This document shows, piece by piece, positions 17,562-25,765 of a DNA stretch of 64,000 nt. Position numbers and translations under genes: made by a program. The notes below the pieces were generated by a model. The model saw only the letters and a program-made list of their open reading frames with translations, made no database searches and had not been told where the DNA came from. Numbering within the stretch: position 1 is the stretch's first letter; each line of letters starts with the position of its first letter. Source of the DNA: Pseudomonas graminis. Its GTDB lineage: Bacteria > Pseudomonadota > Gammaproteobacteria > Pseudomonadales > Pseudomonadaceae. Where the stretch lies: positions 1 to 64,000 of the forward strand of contig NZ_FOHW01000001.1 in the NCBI RefSeq assembly GCF_900111735.1, read 5' to 3'.

Positions 17562-18851
17562 ATGCAGAAAGGGCGCTGGTTGGTAATTTTTCTGTGCTTC
17601 CTCGCGGTGGCCATCAACTACATCGACAGGGCCAACCTCGCGGTTGCCGCCCCCTACATCCAGAAAGAGCTCGCCTTGGGCTCAGGGCAAATGGGCCTGC
17701 TGCTCAGCGGCTTCTTCTGGACCTACGCACTCATGCAAATGCCGTTTGGCTGGTTCGTCGACAAGGTCGGCGCGCGCATCGCGCTGCCCCTCGCGGTGGC
17801 CTGGTGGTCGCTGTTCACAGCGGCAACGGCGGCGGCCAGCAGCCTGGCATCGATGTTCGGATGCCGGCTGATGCTCGGCGTGGGGGAGGCGGGGGCGTAT
17901 CCGTCCTGCGCAAAAATCGTCAGCCAGTGGTTCGATGTCAAGGAGCGCGGCTTTGCCACCAGCATCTTCGACAGCGGTTCGCGGGTCGGCTCGGCGCTGT
18001 CCATCCCGCTGGTGGCGCTGATCATCGAGCTGTGGGGCTGGCGCGCGTCGTTCATCATTACCGGCGCAGTGGGTCTGATCTGGGTTGTGGGCTGGTTCCT
18101 GATCTACAAAGAGCCTCAAGCCGTTGCGGCCATCGAGCAACACGAAGCGGGCAAGGCGGCCACACTCGCCGCGCGGCCGAAAGTGAAATGGGCGTCGCTG
18201 TTTCGTCACCGCACCCTGTGGGGGATGATGCTGGGCTTCTTCTGCCTGAACTTCGTGATCTATTTCTTCATCACCTGGTTTCCGACCTACCTGGTCACCG
18301 AACGGGGTTTCTCGCTGAAATCCCTCGGCACGCTGGGCACCATTCCGGCGGTGGCGTCCATCGTCGGCGGCTGGATTGGCGGGCTGACGTCCGACGCGCT
18401 GTATCGCCGGGGCTGGAGCCTCACTGCGGCGCGCAAGACCTGCATCGTCGGCGGCATGCTGATGTCGTCGAGCATTTCCCTGTCAGTGTTCGTGGATAGC
18501 ACCTGGGCGATGCTGGGCTTTTTCAGTCTGGCCTACGCAAGTCTGGCGTTCGCCGGCGCGAGCATCTGGTGCCTGCCAGCCGACGTGGCGCCATCGCCTG
18601 CTCACGTGGCGTCGATCGGTGGTATACAGAACTTTGCGTCGAACACCGCCGGGATCTTCATCACCACCTTCACCGGTTTCATGCTGGTGATCGGCAACGG
18701 CTCGTTCACCGCGCCGCTGCTCACCGCCGGGGCGTTTGCGCTGTTGGGGGCGTTCAGCTATCTGTTCATTGTCGGCAAGATCGAGCCGTTTTCCACGACG
18801 CCGGAGGGTGCCGCGCCGCTGGACACGCCAGCGGTCGCCCAGCGCACCTGA
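17562..18851 (+). CDS. MFS transporter, hexuronate/aldonate permease (ACS family)
   Basis: 429-residue inner-membrane permease with 12 predicted helices. It has the anion:cation symporter signature at helix 1 (VAINYIDRANLAVAAPYIQ) and the loop GWFVDKVGARIALP between helices 2 and 3. These are typical of the family that includes ExuT, GarP and GudP, which import sugar acids with protons. Its divergent partner is uxuA, and a shared UxuR-type operator lies upstream, so the substrate should be the acid that feeds the mannonate pathway (L-gulonate, fructuronate or similar). AGGAGG stands before ATG 17562. Confidence 0.85.
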   Translation: MQKGRWLVIFLCFLAVAINYIDRANLAVAAPYIQKELALGSGQMGLLLSGFFWTYALMQMPFGWFVDKVGARIALPLAVAWWSLFTAATAAASSLASMFGCRLMLGVGEAGAYPSCAKIVSQWFDVKERGFATSIFDSGSRVGSALSIPLVALIIELWGWRASFIITGAVGLIWVVGWFLIYKEPQAVAAIEQHEAGKAATLAARPKVKWASLFRHRTLWGMMLGFFCLNFVIYFFITWFPTYLVTERGFSLKSLGTLGTIPAVASIVGGWIGGLTSDALYRRGWSLTAARKTCIVGGMLMSSSISLSVFVDSTWAMLGFFSLAYASLAFAGASIWCLPADVAPSPAHVASIGGIQNFASNTAGIFITTFTGFMLVIGNGSFTAPLLTAGAFALLGAFSYLFIVGKIEPFSTTPEGAAPLDTPAVAQRT

Positions 18852-18892
18852 GTGTTGAAACGGATGCGGGCCTCACTTCTGTGGTGTGCCCA

Positions 18893-19602
18893 CTGACGCT
18901 TTCCCGGCTAAAGCCGGTCCCACAAGTCGGCGTTCCGGCCAGTCCCATTGAATGCACGCGGACGCTTTAGTGGGACCGGCTTTAGCCGGGAAGAGGCCAG
19001 CGCAGGCACCGTCACCTTTGCGGTGTAACCACTGACGCTTTCCCGGCTAAAGCCGGTCCCACAAGCTGGCGTTCCAGCCAGTCCCATTGAATGCACGCGG
19101 ATGCTTTAGTGGGACTGGCTTTAGCCGGGAAGAGGCCAGTGCAGGCACCGTCACCTTTGCGGTGTAACCACTGACGCTTTCCCGGCTAACTGACGCTTTC
19201 CCGGCTAAAGCCGGTCCCACAAGTCGGCGTTCCAGCCAGTCCCATTGAATGCATGCGGATGGTTTAGTGGGACTGGCTTAGCCGGGAAGAGGCCAGCGCA
19301 GGCACCGTTACCTTTGCGGTGTAACCACTGACGCTTTCCCGGCTAAAGCCGGTCCCACAGGTCGGCGTTCCGGCCAGTCCCGTTGGATGCACGCGGATGG
19401 TTTAGTGGGACTGGCTTAGCCGGGAAGAGGCCAGCGCAGGCACCCTTACCTTTGCGGTGTAACTACTGACGCTTTCCCGGCTAAAGCCGGTCCCACAGGT
19501 CGGCGTTCCAGCCAGTCCCATTGAATGCACGCGGATGCTTTAGTGGGACCGGCTTTAGCCGGGAAGAGGCGAGCGCAGGCACCCTCACGTTCGCGGTGTG
19601 AT
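18893..19602. repeat. Tandem array of inverted REP pairs, five units of about 139 bp
   Basis: Units begin CTGACGCTTTCCCGGCTAA at 18893, 19032, 19171, 19328 and 19466, spaced 138-139 bp apart apart from one 19-bp duplication at 19190. Each unit holds two oppositely oriented REPs separated by about 40 bp (with GTCCCATTGAATGCACGCGG) and a 45-bp linker. Units differ by scattered single-base changes. The block fills the whole 776-bp gap between the MFS gene and the LysR gene. No coding sequence is credible here. Confidence 0.9.
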
Positions 19603-19627
19603 TGATGGGTTCCCGGCCGCATCCTCT

Positions 19628-20527
19628 TCACACCCCTTCGGCTTTCACCGCCGCGCGAATTGCCTCCAGCAGCATCTGGCACGCCGGGTTGTCGTTGTCA
19701 GACCGCCAGACAAGGTGCAGCTCGCTCTGCACCCCTTCACCCAGATCGATGTCGCGAAACGTCACGCCCTTGAACACCACATTGGTGGCGCAGCGCGGCA
19801 CCAGCGCCAGGCCCATGCCGGCGTTCACCAGTGCCAGAATGGTCAGTGACGAACCCAGCCACTGCACGTACTCGGGCGCTACTTGCGCCGAGCGAAACAT
19901 GCCGGTGAGCAATTCGTTGAACGGCGGGTAGGCCGAGTGCGAATACATCAGGAAAGGCTGAGCGTCGAGGTCCTGCACGCTGATGTGCCGGGCGTTCGCC
20001 AGCGGATGACTGCTGGGCACGGCGAGCACGAACGGTTCGCGGACCAGGCATTCGGTTTCATAACCGGGCTGCAGCAGCGGCGCGCGCACGATGCCCAGAT
20101 CGATGCGCCGGGCGCGCAGGGCTTCGTGTTGCTGATAGGTATTGAGCTCAGTCAGGGAGATTTTCACGTGGGGCTGGTTCTGCCGGGCTTCGGCGATCAC
20201 CCGTGGCAGAAACTCGTACACCGCGCTGCCGACGAAGCTGATGGTCACCGAGCCGATGTCGCCTTCGGCAAAGCGTCGCGCCGCGATGGCCGCCTGATGC
20301 GCGCGCTCCAGCAGCGTCTGCGCTTCGATGAAAAACGCCCGACCCGCCGCGGTCAACGCCACGCTGCGGGTGTTGCGGTTGAACAGCTGAACGCCCAGTG
20401 AATGCTCCAGTAGCTGGATCTGCCGACTGAGGGGCGGCTGGGTCATGTTCAGCCGTTCGGCAGCCCGGCGGAAGTTGAGTTCGGTGGCGACGGTGGTGAA
20501 GCAGCGCAGTTGGGCAAGCTCGAACAT
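19628..20527 (-). CDS. LysR-family regulator of the glucarate genes
   Basis: 299-residue LysR protein. The N-terminal winged helix (LNFRRAAERLNMTQPPLSRQ) is followed by the linker helix and a periplasmic-binding-like effector domain (SYITISFVGSA-type opening at about residue 90). It lies divergently 130 bp from an MFS gene and glucarate dehydratase, the usual layout for an activator controlled by the transported acid. The ATG at 20527 opens MFELAQLRCF, the normal LysR start. A TTG at 20551 would add 8 residues. A palindrome with a T-N-A type core lies between the divergent starts. Confidence 0.87.
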   Translation of the reverse strand: MFELAQLRCFTTVATELNFRRAAERLNMTQPPLSRQIQLLEHSLGVQLFNRNTRSVALTAAGRAFFIEAQTLLERAHQAAIAARRFAEGDIGSVTISFVGSAVYEFLPRVIAEARQNQPHVKISLTELNTYQQHEALRARRIDLGIVRAPLLQPGYETECLVREPFVLAVPSSHPLANARHISVQDLDAQPFLMYSHSAYPPFNELLTGMFRSAQVAPEYVQWLGSSLTILALVNAGMGLALVPRCATNVVFKGVTFRDIDLGEGVQSELHLVWRSDNDNPACQMLLEAIRAAVKAEGV

Positions 20528-20553
20528 TGATCTATTCCGGGTATCAATCAACA

Positions 20554-20570
20554 GTCAATCTAGATTAGAC
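20554..20570. promoter_or_regulatory. LysR-type palindrome in the glucarate divergent region
   Basis: GTCAATCTAGATTAGAC contains a perfect AATCTAGATT core with GTC/GAC at the outer ends. It lies 27 bp from the regulator start codon and 88 bp from the MFS start, the normal place for a LysR recognition site. The binding partner is inferred from position. Confidence 0.45.
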
Positions 20571-20657
20571 GGGAACAATGTGCCGGTCCATGATCGGTTC
20601 ACTACCTGCATTTCCCACGCTCATCCCAAAAAAAATACAAAGACCGGGAGTCGCACC

Positions 20658-22052
20658 TTGAACCGCACCGTTCCCATCAGTGAACCCCTTCACAGCGCAG
20701 ATCCCACCGTGCTGGCCCGCGCGGCCGCTAAAGTGAAGCGCCATGTGTTGCCGTTGTTCGTGATCATGTTCATCGTCAACTACATCGACCGGGTCAACAT
20801 CGGCTTCGTCCGCAGCCACATGGAAACCGATCTGGGCATTGGCGCTGCAGCTTACGGGCTCGGCGCCGGTCTGTTCTTCGTCGGCTACGCGCTGTTCGAA
20901 GTCCCGTCGAACATGCTGCTGCAACGGTTCGGCGCCCGCGCCTGGCTGACGCGCATCATGTTCACCTGGGGCGCAGCGGCGATGGCGATGGCCTTCGTGC
21001 GCGGCGAAACCAGCTTCTATGTGCTGCGCTTCATCCTCGGCGCGGCAGAAGCGGGGTTCTTCCCGGGCATCATTTATTACTTCACCCAGTGGCTGCCTTC
21101 CAGCGAACGCGGCAAGGCCATGGCCATCTTTCTCAGCGGCTCGGCCATTGCGTCGGTGATCTCCGGGCCGGTGTCCGGCGCCTTGCTCGGCGTCAGCGGC
21201 ATGAACCTGCACGGCTGGCAGTGGATGTTCATCATCGAAGGCTTCGCCTCCATCGCATTGTGCGGCTTCGTCTGGTTCTGGCTGCAGTCCCACCCTCGCG
21301 AGGCGAAATGGCTGAGCGAAGAAGAGAAGGGCGCATTGATCAGCGCCATCGACGCCGAACAGCGCGCCCGGGAAGCGGCGCAAGTGGTAAAGCCGTCGAT
21401 CTTCAAGCTGCTCGCCGACCGGCAGATCATGCTGTTTTGCTTCATCTACTTTTCCGTGGCCCTGACCATCTACGGCGCGACGTTCTGGTTGCCGAGCATG
21501 ATCAAGAAGATGGGCAGTCTCACCGATTTCGAAGTCGGCCTGTTCAATTCGATCCCGTGGATCATCTCGATCATCGCCATGTACGGCTTCGCGGCGCTGG
21601 CCGCACGGTTCAAGCATCAACAGGCGTGGGTCGCGGTGACGCTAGTGATTGCTGCCTGCGGGATGTTCATGTCCACCGTCGGCGGGCCGATCTTCGCCTT
21701 CGTCGCCATCTGCTTTGCGGCCATCGGTTTCAAGGCGGCGTCGGCGCTGTTCTGGCCCATTCCCCAAGGCTATCTGGACGCGCGCGTCGCAGCGGCGGTG
21801 ATTGCGCTGATCAATTCCATCGGCAACCTCGGCGGCTTCGTGGCGCCCACCGCCTTCGGCTTTCTGGAGCAGAAGACTGGCTCCATTCAAGGCGGCATGT
21901 ACGGCCTGGCGCTGACCTCGCTGGTGGCGGCCGTGGTGATCTTCTTCGCCCGTACCACGCCGAAGGGCGACCCACACCGCCCAAAGCCTGAAGACGCTGG
22001 GCCGCTGCACGCAGCCACCTCGCTCAGCTCACCGTCAAGCGTTAAACCCTAG
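20658..22052 (+). CDS. MFS transporter, probable D-glucarate/galactarate permease
   Basis: 464-residue permease with 12 helices. It has the ACS-family motif MFIVNYIDRVNIGFVRSHME and the loop VPSNMLLQRFGARAWLTRIM. It is followed at 45 bp by glucarate dehydratase, so glucarate or galactarate is the likely cargo. The start is the TTG at 20658, preceded by GGGAG at 20646-20650 with 7-base spacing. The next gene also starts with TTG behind GGGAG. An in-frame start further upstream would run through the LysR operator region and is rejected. Confidence 0.83.
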   Translation: MNRTVPISEPLHSADPTVLARAAAKVKRHVLPLFVIMFIVNYIDRVNIGFVRSHMETDLGIGAAAYGLGAGLFFVGYALFEVPSNMLLQRFGARAWLTRIMFTWGAAAMAMAFVRGETSFYVLRFILGAAEAGFFPGIIYYFTQWLPSSERGKAMAIFLSGSAIASVISGPVSGALLGVSGMNLHGWQWMFIIEGFASIALCGFVWFWLQSHPREAKWLSEEEKGALISAIDAEQRAREAAQVVKPSIFKLLADRQIMLFCFIYFSVALTIYGATFWLPSMIKKMGSLTDFEVGLFNSIPWIISIIAMYGFAALAARFKHQQAWVAVTLVIAACGMFMSTVGGPIFAFVAICFAAIGFKAASALFWPIPQGYLDARVAAAVIALINSIGNLGGFVAPTAFGFLEQKTGSIQGGMYGLALTSLVAAVVIFFARTTPKGDPHRPKPEDAGPLHAATSLSSPSSVKP

Positions 22053-22097
22053 CCCCAAACTCTTAGCCTTAACCCCTGATTGATCGGGAGAAGTCAT

Positions 22098-23372
22098 TTG
22101 AAAATCACACGTGTCACCGTCACCCCGATTGCCTTCCGCGATCCGCCGTTGCTCAACGCCAGCGGCATCCACGAGCCGTTTGCCCTGCGCTCGATCATCG
22201 AGGTAGAAACCGACAACGGCTACCTCGGCCTCGGCGAAAGCTACGGCGATGCGCCGGCCCTGGCGATTCAACAGCAGTTGCAGAGTCAGTTGATCGGCAT
22301 GGACCCGTTCAACCTCAACCAACTGCGGGCGGTGGTTAAAGCCACGGTGGCGGCTAACAAACCCACTTCGGTAGCGGGTGCTGAATTGGCGCCGGGCTCC
22401 CACGCCAGCAAGGCGGTGAGCAATGCCTATTCGGCGTTCGAAGTCGCCTTTCTGGATGTGCAGGCGCGTTCGATGAACCTGCCGCTGGTTGACCTGCTCG
22501 GCGGCGCCGTTCGCGACCGCGTGCCGTTCAGTGCGTACCTGTTCTTCAAATACGCCCAACACGCCGACTCGCCTTACGCGCCAGACAGCTGGGGAGAAGC
22601 GCTAAGTGAAGAACAGATCGTCGCCCAGGCGCGGCGGATGATCGAAGCCTACGGCTTCAAAAGCATCAAGCTGAAAGCAGGGGCGCTGGACCCGGAACAC
22701 GAGGTGTCGTGCATCAAGGCGCTGAAAAAGGCCTTTCCGGGCTATCCGCTGCGCATCGACCCGAACGGCAACTGGTCCCTGGAGACCTCGATCCGCATGG
22801 CCGAACTGCTCGGCGACGACCTGCAATACTACGAAGACCCGACCCCCGGGCTGGAAGGGATGGCCGAACTGCATAAGCGTACCGGCCTGCCGCTGGCGAC
22901 CAACATGGTCGTCACCGACTTCGACGAATTCCGCCGCAGCGTCGCGCTGAACAGCGTGCAGATCGTCCTCGCCGACCACCATTACTGGGGCGGCCTGCGC
23001 GACACCCAGGCGCTGGCAAAAATGTGCGACACCTTCGGCCTCGGCGTTTCCATGCACTCCAACTCCCACCTGGGCATCAGCCTCATGGCCATGACCCACG
23101 TCGCCGCCGCCGTCCCCAACCTCGACTTCGCCTGCGACACCCACTACCCGTGGCAAGAACCGGACGAAGAAGTCATCAAAGGCGGCAAACTGCCCATCAT
23201 CGACGGCTGCGTCCACCTCACCCGCGAGCCCGGGCTGGGCCTTGAACTGGACTACGACCAACTGGGCAAACTCAACGACCAGTTTCTAACGTGCGGCATT
23301 CGCCAGCGGGACGATGTGCGGCAGATGCAGAAATACAAACCGGAGTGGAAGGCGGTGAAGCCGAGGTATTGA
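22098..23372 (+). CDS. gudD: Glucarate dehydratase (enolase superfamily)
   Basis: Removes water from D-glucarate (and L-idarate) to give 5-keto-4-deoxyglucarate. The 424-residue protein has the enolase-superfamily acid/base set: Lys191-x-Lys193 in SIKLKAG, metal ligands Asp221 and Glu246 (in RIDPNGNW and YYEDPTP), and the C-terminal catalytic His in SMHSNSHLG. The start is TTG 22098 with GGGAG at 22086-22090. It forms an operon with the upstream permease. The enzyme for the next step (KDG aldolase or 5-keto-4-deoxyglucarate dehydratase) is not in view. Confidence 0.92.
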   Translation: MKITRVTVTPIAFRDPPLLNASGIHEPFALRSIIEVETDNGYLGLGESYGDAPALAIQQQLQSQLIGMDPFNLNQLRAVVKATVAANKPTSVAGAELAPGSHASKAVSNAYSAFEVAFLDVQARSMNLPLVDLLGGAVRDRVPFSAYLFFKYAQHADSPYAPDSWGEALSEEQIVAQARRMIEAYGFKSIKLKAGALDPEHEVSCIKALKKAFPGYPLRIDPNGNWSLETSIRMAELLGDDLQYYEDPTPGLEGMAELHKRTGLPLATNMVVTDFDEFRRSVALNSVQIVLADHHYWGGLRDTQALAKMCDTFGLGVSMHSNSHLGISLMAMTHVAAAVPNLDFACDTHYPWQEPDEEVIKGGKLPIIDGCVHLTREPGLGLELDYDQLGKLNDQFLTCGIRQRDDVRQMQKYKPEWKAVKPRY

Positions 23373-23416
23373 GGTGGGGGTGGGAGCTATCAGCGGGCAT
23401 GAGGCCGAAACACGGG

Positions 23417-23576
23417 ATGACGCGGAGCGTCACGGGATGCATGCCCACGCGGAGCGTGGGTACGATCAGCGTTGGGCAGCGAAATTACCGTTGTCCATAC
23501 CGGCCTCTTCCCGGCTAAAGCCGGTCCCACTAAAAAGCAACGCGTGCAGTCAGTGGGACCGGCTTCAGCCGGGAAG
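23417..23576. repeat. Mixed palindromic repeats after gudD
   Basis: Palindromes GATGACGCGGAGCGTCACGG (from 23417) and CCCACGCGGAGCGTGGG (23444-23460) belong to the family seen at 15030-15124. They are followed by an inverted pair of the ACCGGCTTTAGCC REPs at 23507-23530 and 23553-23576. Confidence 0.75.
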
Positions 23577-23579
23577 CTT

Positions 23580-23656
23580 TTGATCTGCTCTTGATCTGCT
23601 CTTGATCTGCTCTTGATCTGCTCTTGATCTGCTTTTGCTTTGCTTTTGACCTGCTT
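23580..23656. repeat. Seven tandem copies of an 11-bp repeat
   Basis: TTGATCTGCTC is repeated head-to-tail from 23580. The first four copies are identical and the last three decay (TTGATCTGCTT, TTGCTTTGCTT, TTGACCTGCTT). With an 11-bp period it is nearly one turn per repeat. No open frame of credible composition runs through it. Confidence 0.9.
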
Positions 23657-23908
23657 TTGATCTTCCTGCGCAGAAGGTCCTGGCACCGCCAATCGCGACT
23701 TTGGTGCAGGCTGAACGCAGGTCTCGCGCAGTGGGCCGAGCGGCATGGATGCCGCGAGAGCCGCCCCCCGCCATGGATGGCGGATGGCGGCGGGCCCACG
23801 GAGCGAGACCGGAGTGAAGGAACCCTGAGAAACGAAGGGCCCAACCGAGAGCAAGCACCCTTGGTTACTTGGGGTGCTTTTCCAAGTAACTCGCCGAAGG
23901 CGAAACAG
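23657..23908. other. Non-coding element with internal hairpins between gudD and the ABC importer
   Basis: About 250 bp without a credible gene. It contains a CCATGGATGGCGGATGGCGG stretch, a segment of direct GAGCGAGACCGGAG type, and an imperfect hairpin TTACTTGG...CCAAGTAA near 23872-23889. I recall very similar sequence recurring between genes in other Pseudomonas genomes, often just after TTGATC-type repeats, but I cannot confirm that here. It may be a dispersed repeat family or a decayed mobile element. Confidence 0.4.
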
Positions 23909-23925
23909 TCTGCCCCTAGGCAGAC
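23909..23925 (-). terminator. Hairpin over the stop codon of the ABC ATPase gene
   Basis: GTCTGCC (23909-23915) pairs with GGCAGAC (23919-23925) and the 3-nt loop is the TAG stop of the ATPase gene. The minus-strand sequence that follows, TGTTTCG, is only weakly T-rich, so this is a candidate terminator. Confidence 0.4.
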
Positions 23926-24722
23926 GCTTGTGATTCTGGCGCCCTCAGCCTTAACACACGAGCCCCGTCAAACGGATCAACCAACCAATGCCCCCGCACG
24001 CCAAAAACCTCATCCAATAGCGCCGGCGACAACACATCAAAGGGCGACCCCAACGCCACCAACCGCCCACCATCCATCACCGCCAGACGATCACACCCCA
24101 ACGCCTGATTCAAATCATGCAACGCCACCACCGTCGTCACCGGCAAATCCTGCACCAACCGCAAAATCGACAACTGCTGCTGAATATCCAAATGATTCGT
24201 CGGCTCATCCAGCAACAACACCTGCGGCCGCTGCGCCAAAGCCCGCGCAATATGCCCGCGCTGCTGCTCCCCACCCGACAACGTATGCCACGCCCGATGC
24301 GCCAGGTGCTGCAAACTCACATCCGCAATCGCCTGCGCCACAATCCGGTCATCCTCGTCGCCCCACGGCGCCAGCGCCGACAGCCACGGCGTACGCCCCA
24401 GCTCAACCGCCTGCAACAGACTAATCGAATCGCCGGTCTGCGCATGCTGCTCCACCACCGCCACCTGCCGCGCAATGTCCCGCCGGCTCAGCGCCGACAA
24501 GCGCTTCCCGCCCAGGCGAACTTCGCCCTGGGACGGCCTTTGAATCCCCGCCAGCAACTTCAACAGCGTCGACTTCCCCGAGCCATTGGGCCCGACGACC
24601 CCCAGGTTTTCCCCCGGCTGAATCGCCAGGCTCACGCCACTGAGCAGTGTCGCGCCCTTGACCGAGTAACTCAAGTCGCTGCCTTCGAGCATGGCGCCGG
24701 GCACCTCCTGACGGGTGCTCAT
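23916..24722 (-). CDS. ABC transporter ATP-binding protein, cobalamin/iron-chelate type (BtuD/FecE-like)
   Basis: 268-residue ATPase of the vitamin B12 / ferric siderophore importer family. It has Walker A GPNGSGKST, the Q-loop VVEQHAQ, signature LSGGEQQR, Walker [13 protein letters not shown] and the H-loop ALHDLNQA. It is the last of three genes: binding protein, permease, ATPase. ATG 24722 overlaps the permease stop by 4 bases. A cobalamin riboswitch heads the operon, which points to a corrinoid cargo rather than iron. Confidence 0.9.
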   Translation of the reverse strand: MSTRQEVPGAMLEGSDLSYSVKGATLLSGVSLAIQPGENLGVVGPNGSGKSTLLKLLAGIQRPSQGEVRLGGKRLSALSRRDIARQVAVVEQHAQTGDSISLLQAVELGRTPWLSALAPWGDEDDRIVAQAIADVSLQHLAHRAWHTLSGGEQQRGHIARALAQRPQVLLLDEPTNHLDIQQQLSILRLVQDLPVTTVVALHDLNQALGCDRLAVMDGGRLVALGSPFDVLSPALLDEVFGVRGHWLVDPFDGARVLRLRAPESQASA

Positions 24723-25765
24723 CGAGGACGATTCCCACGGACCAGAATCATCGCGAAGACCGGCGCGCCCACCAGCGCCGTGATCACCCCGATCGGCAAC
24801 ACCTGACCTTTGATCAACGTGCGCGACAGCACATCGGCGGCGATCATGAACAGCGCGCCGATCAAGGCGCTGAGAGGCAACAACCGCGCATGGCGCACTC
24901 CGGCCATCAGGCGCACCGCGTGGGGAATCACCAGGCCGACGAAGCCGATGGAGCCGACGATCGACACCATCACCGCCGTCATCAGCGCGGCGGTCAGGAT
25001 CAGCACGGCCTGCACCCGGCGCACCGGAATGCCCAGTGAAGCGGCCGAATCGCTGCCGAACGTGAACGCATCCAGCGCGCGCCGATGCCACAGACACACC
25101 AGCAAGCCGAGCACCACGACCGGTACCGACAGCGCCACCGACGACCAGCGCACGCCGCTGAGATTGCCCAGCAACCAGAACATGATCCCGCGGGCCTGCT
25201 CGGCATTGGCGGACTTGGTGATCAGGAATGACGTCAGGGCGTTGAACAACTGGGACCCGGCGATGCCCGCCAGAATAATCTGGCCGGCAGCGGTCTGGCC
25301 CCGAGAGGAGCGGGCGAGCAGGGCAACCAGCGCGAAGGCGGCGATCGCGCCGGCAAACGCGCCGGTGGACAGGGAAATGGTTCCGGCGCCGATGCCGATG
25401 ATAGCCACCAGCACCGCGCCGGTCGAAGCGCCGGCGGAAATGCCCAGCAAATAGGGATCGGCCAGCGGGTTGCGCAGCAGCGATTGCAAGACCACGCCCG
25501 ACACCGCCAGCCCTGCGCCGCAGGTGGCGGCCACGATGGCCCGGGTCAGGCGGTAATTCCAGACAATGCCCTCATCGATGGGATCGAGGGGAAAGCCTGC
25601 GGCCCACAGCTTGTTGGCCAGCACCTGAACGATCACCGGCAGGCTGATCGACGTCTCGCCGATGGCGACGCCCGCCAGCACCGCCAACGCCAGCAGCGCG
25701 ATGGCCCAGGCGCCATGCCCGAAGATTCGGACGACGCTCGACCGAGGCATGCTGACTGACGTCAT
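24719..25765 (-). CDS. ABC transporter permease, FecCD/BtuC family
   Basis: 348-residue inner-membrane permease with about ten helices. The FecCD hallmarks are visible: TRAIVAATCGAGLAVSGVVL, NPLADPYLLGISAGA and the cytoplasmic coupling segment GFVGLVIPHAVRL. It pairs as a homodimer with the downstream ATPase. Its start overlaps the binding-protein stop by 4 bases, so all three genes are translationally coupled. Regulation comes from the upstream B12 riboswitch. Confidence 0.92.
   Translation of the reverse strand: MTSVSMPRSSVVRIFGHGAWAIALLALAVLAGVAIGETSISLPVIVQVLANKLWAAGFPLDPIDEGIVWNYRLTRAIVAATCGAGLAVSGVVLQSLLRNPLADPYLLGISAGASTGAVLVAIIGIGAGTISLSTGAFAGAIAAFALVALLARSSRGQTAAGQIILAGIAGSQLFNALTSFLITKSANAEQARGIMFWLLGNLSGVRWSSVALSVPVVVLGLLVCLWHRRALDAFTFGSDSAASLGIPVRRVQAVLILTAALMTAVMVSIVGSIGFVGLVIPHAVRLMAGVRHARLLPLSALIGALFMIAADVLSRTLIKGQVLPIGVITALVGAPVFAMILVRGNRPR

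Noticed and set aside
18893..19602. Regular repeats considered as a CRISPR array
   Set aside because: The repeat unit is 139 bp with inverted REP copies, spacers are not unique, and no cas genes are nearby. The 11-bp repeats at 23580-23656 also lack spacers.
23624..24424. Plus-strand frame across the non-coding element and the ABC ATPase gene
   Set aside because: The predicted protein is Pro/Thr-rich with no motif, and half of it is antisense to a gene with all ATPase motifs.
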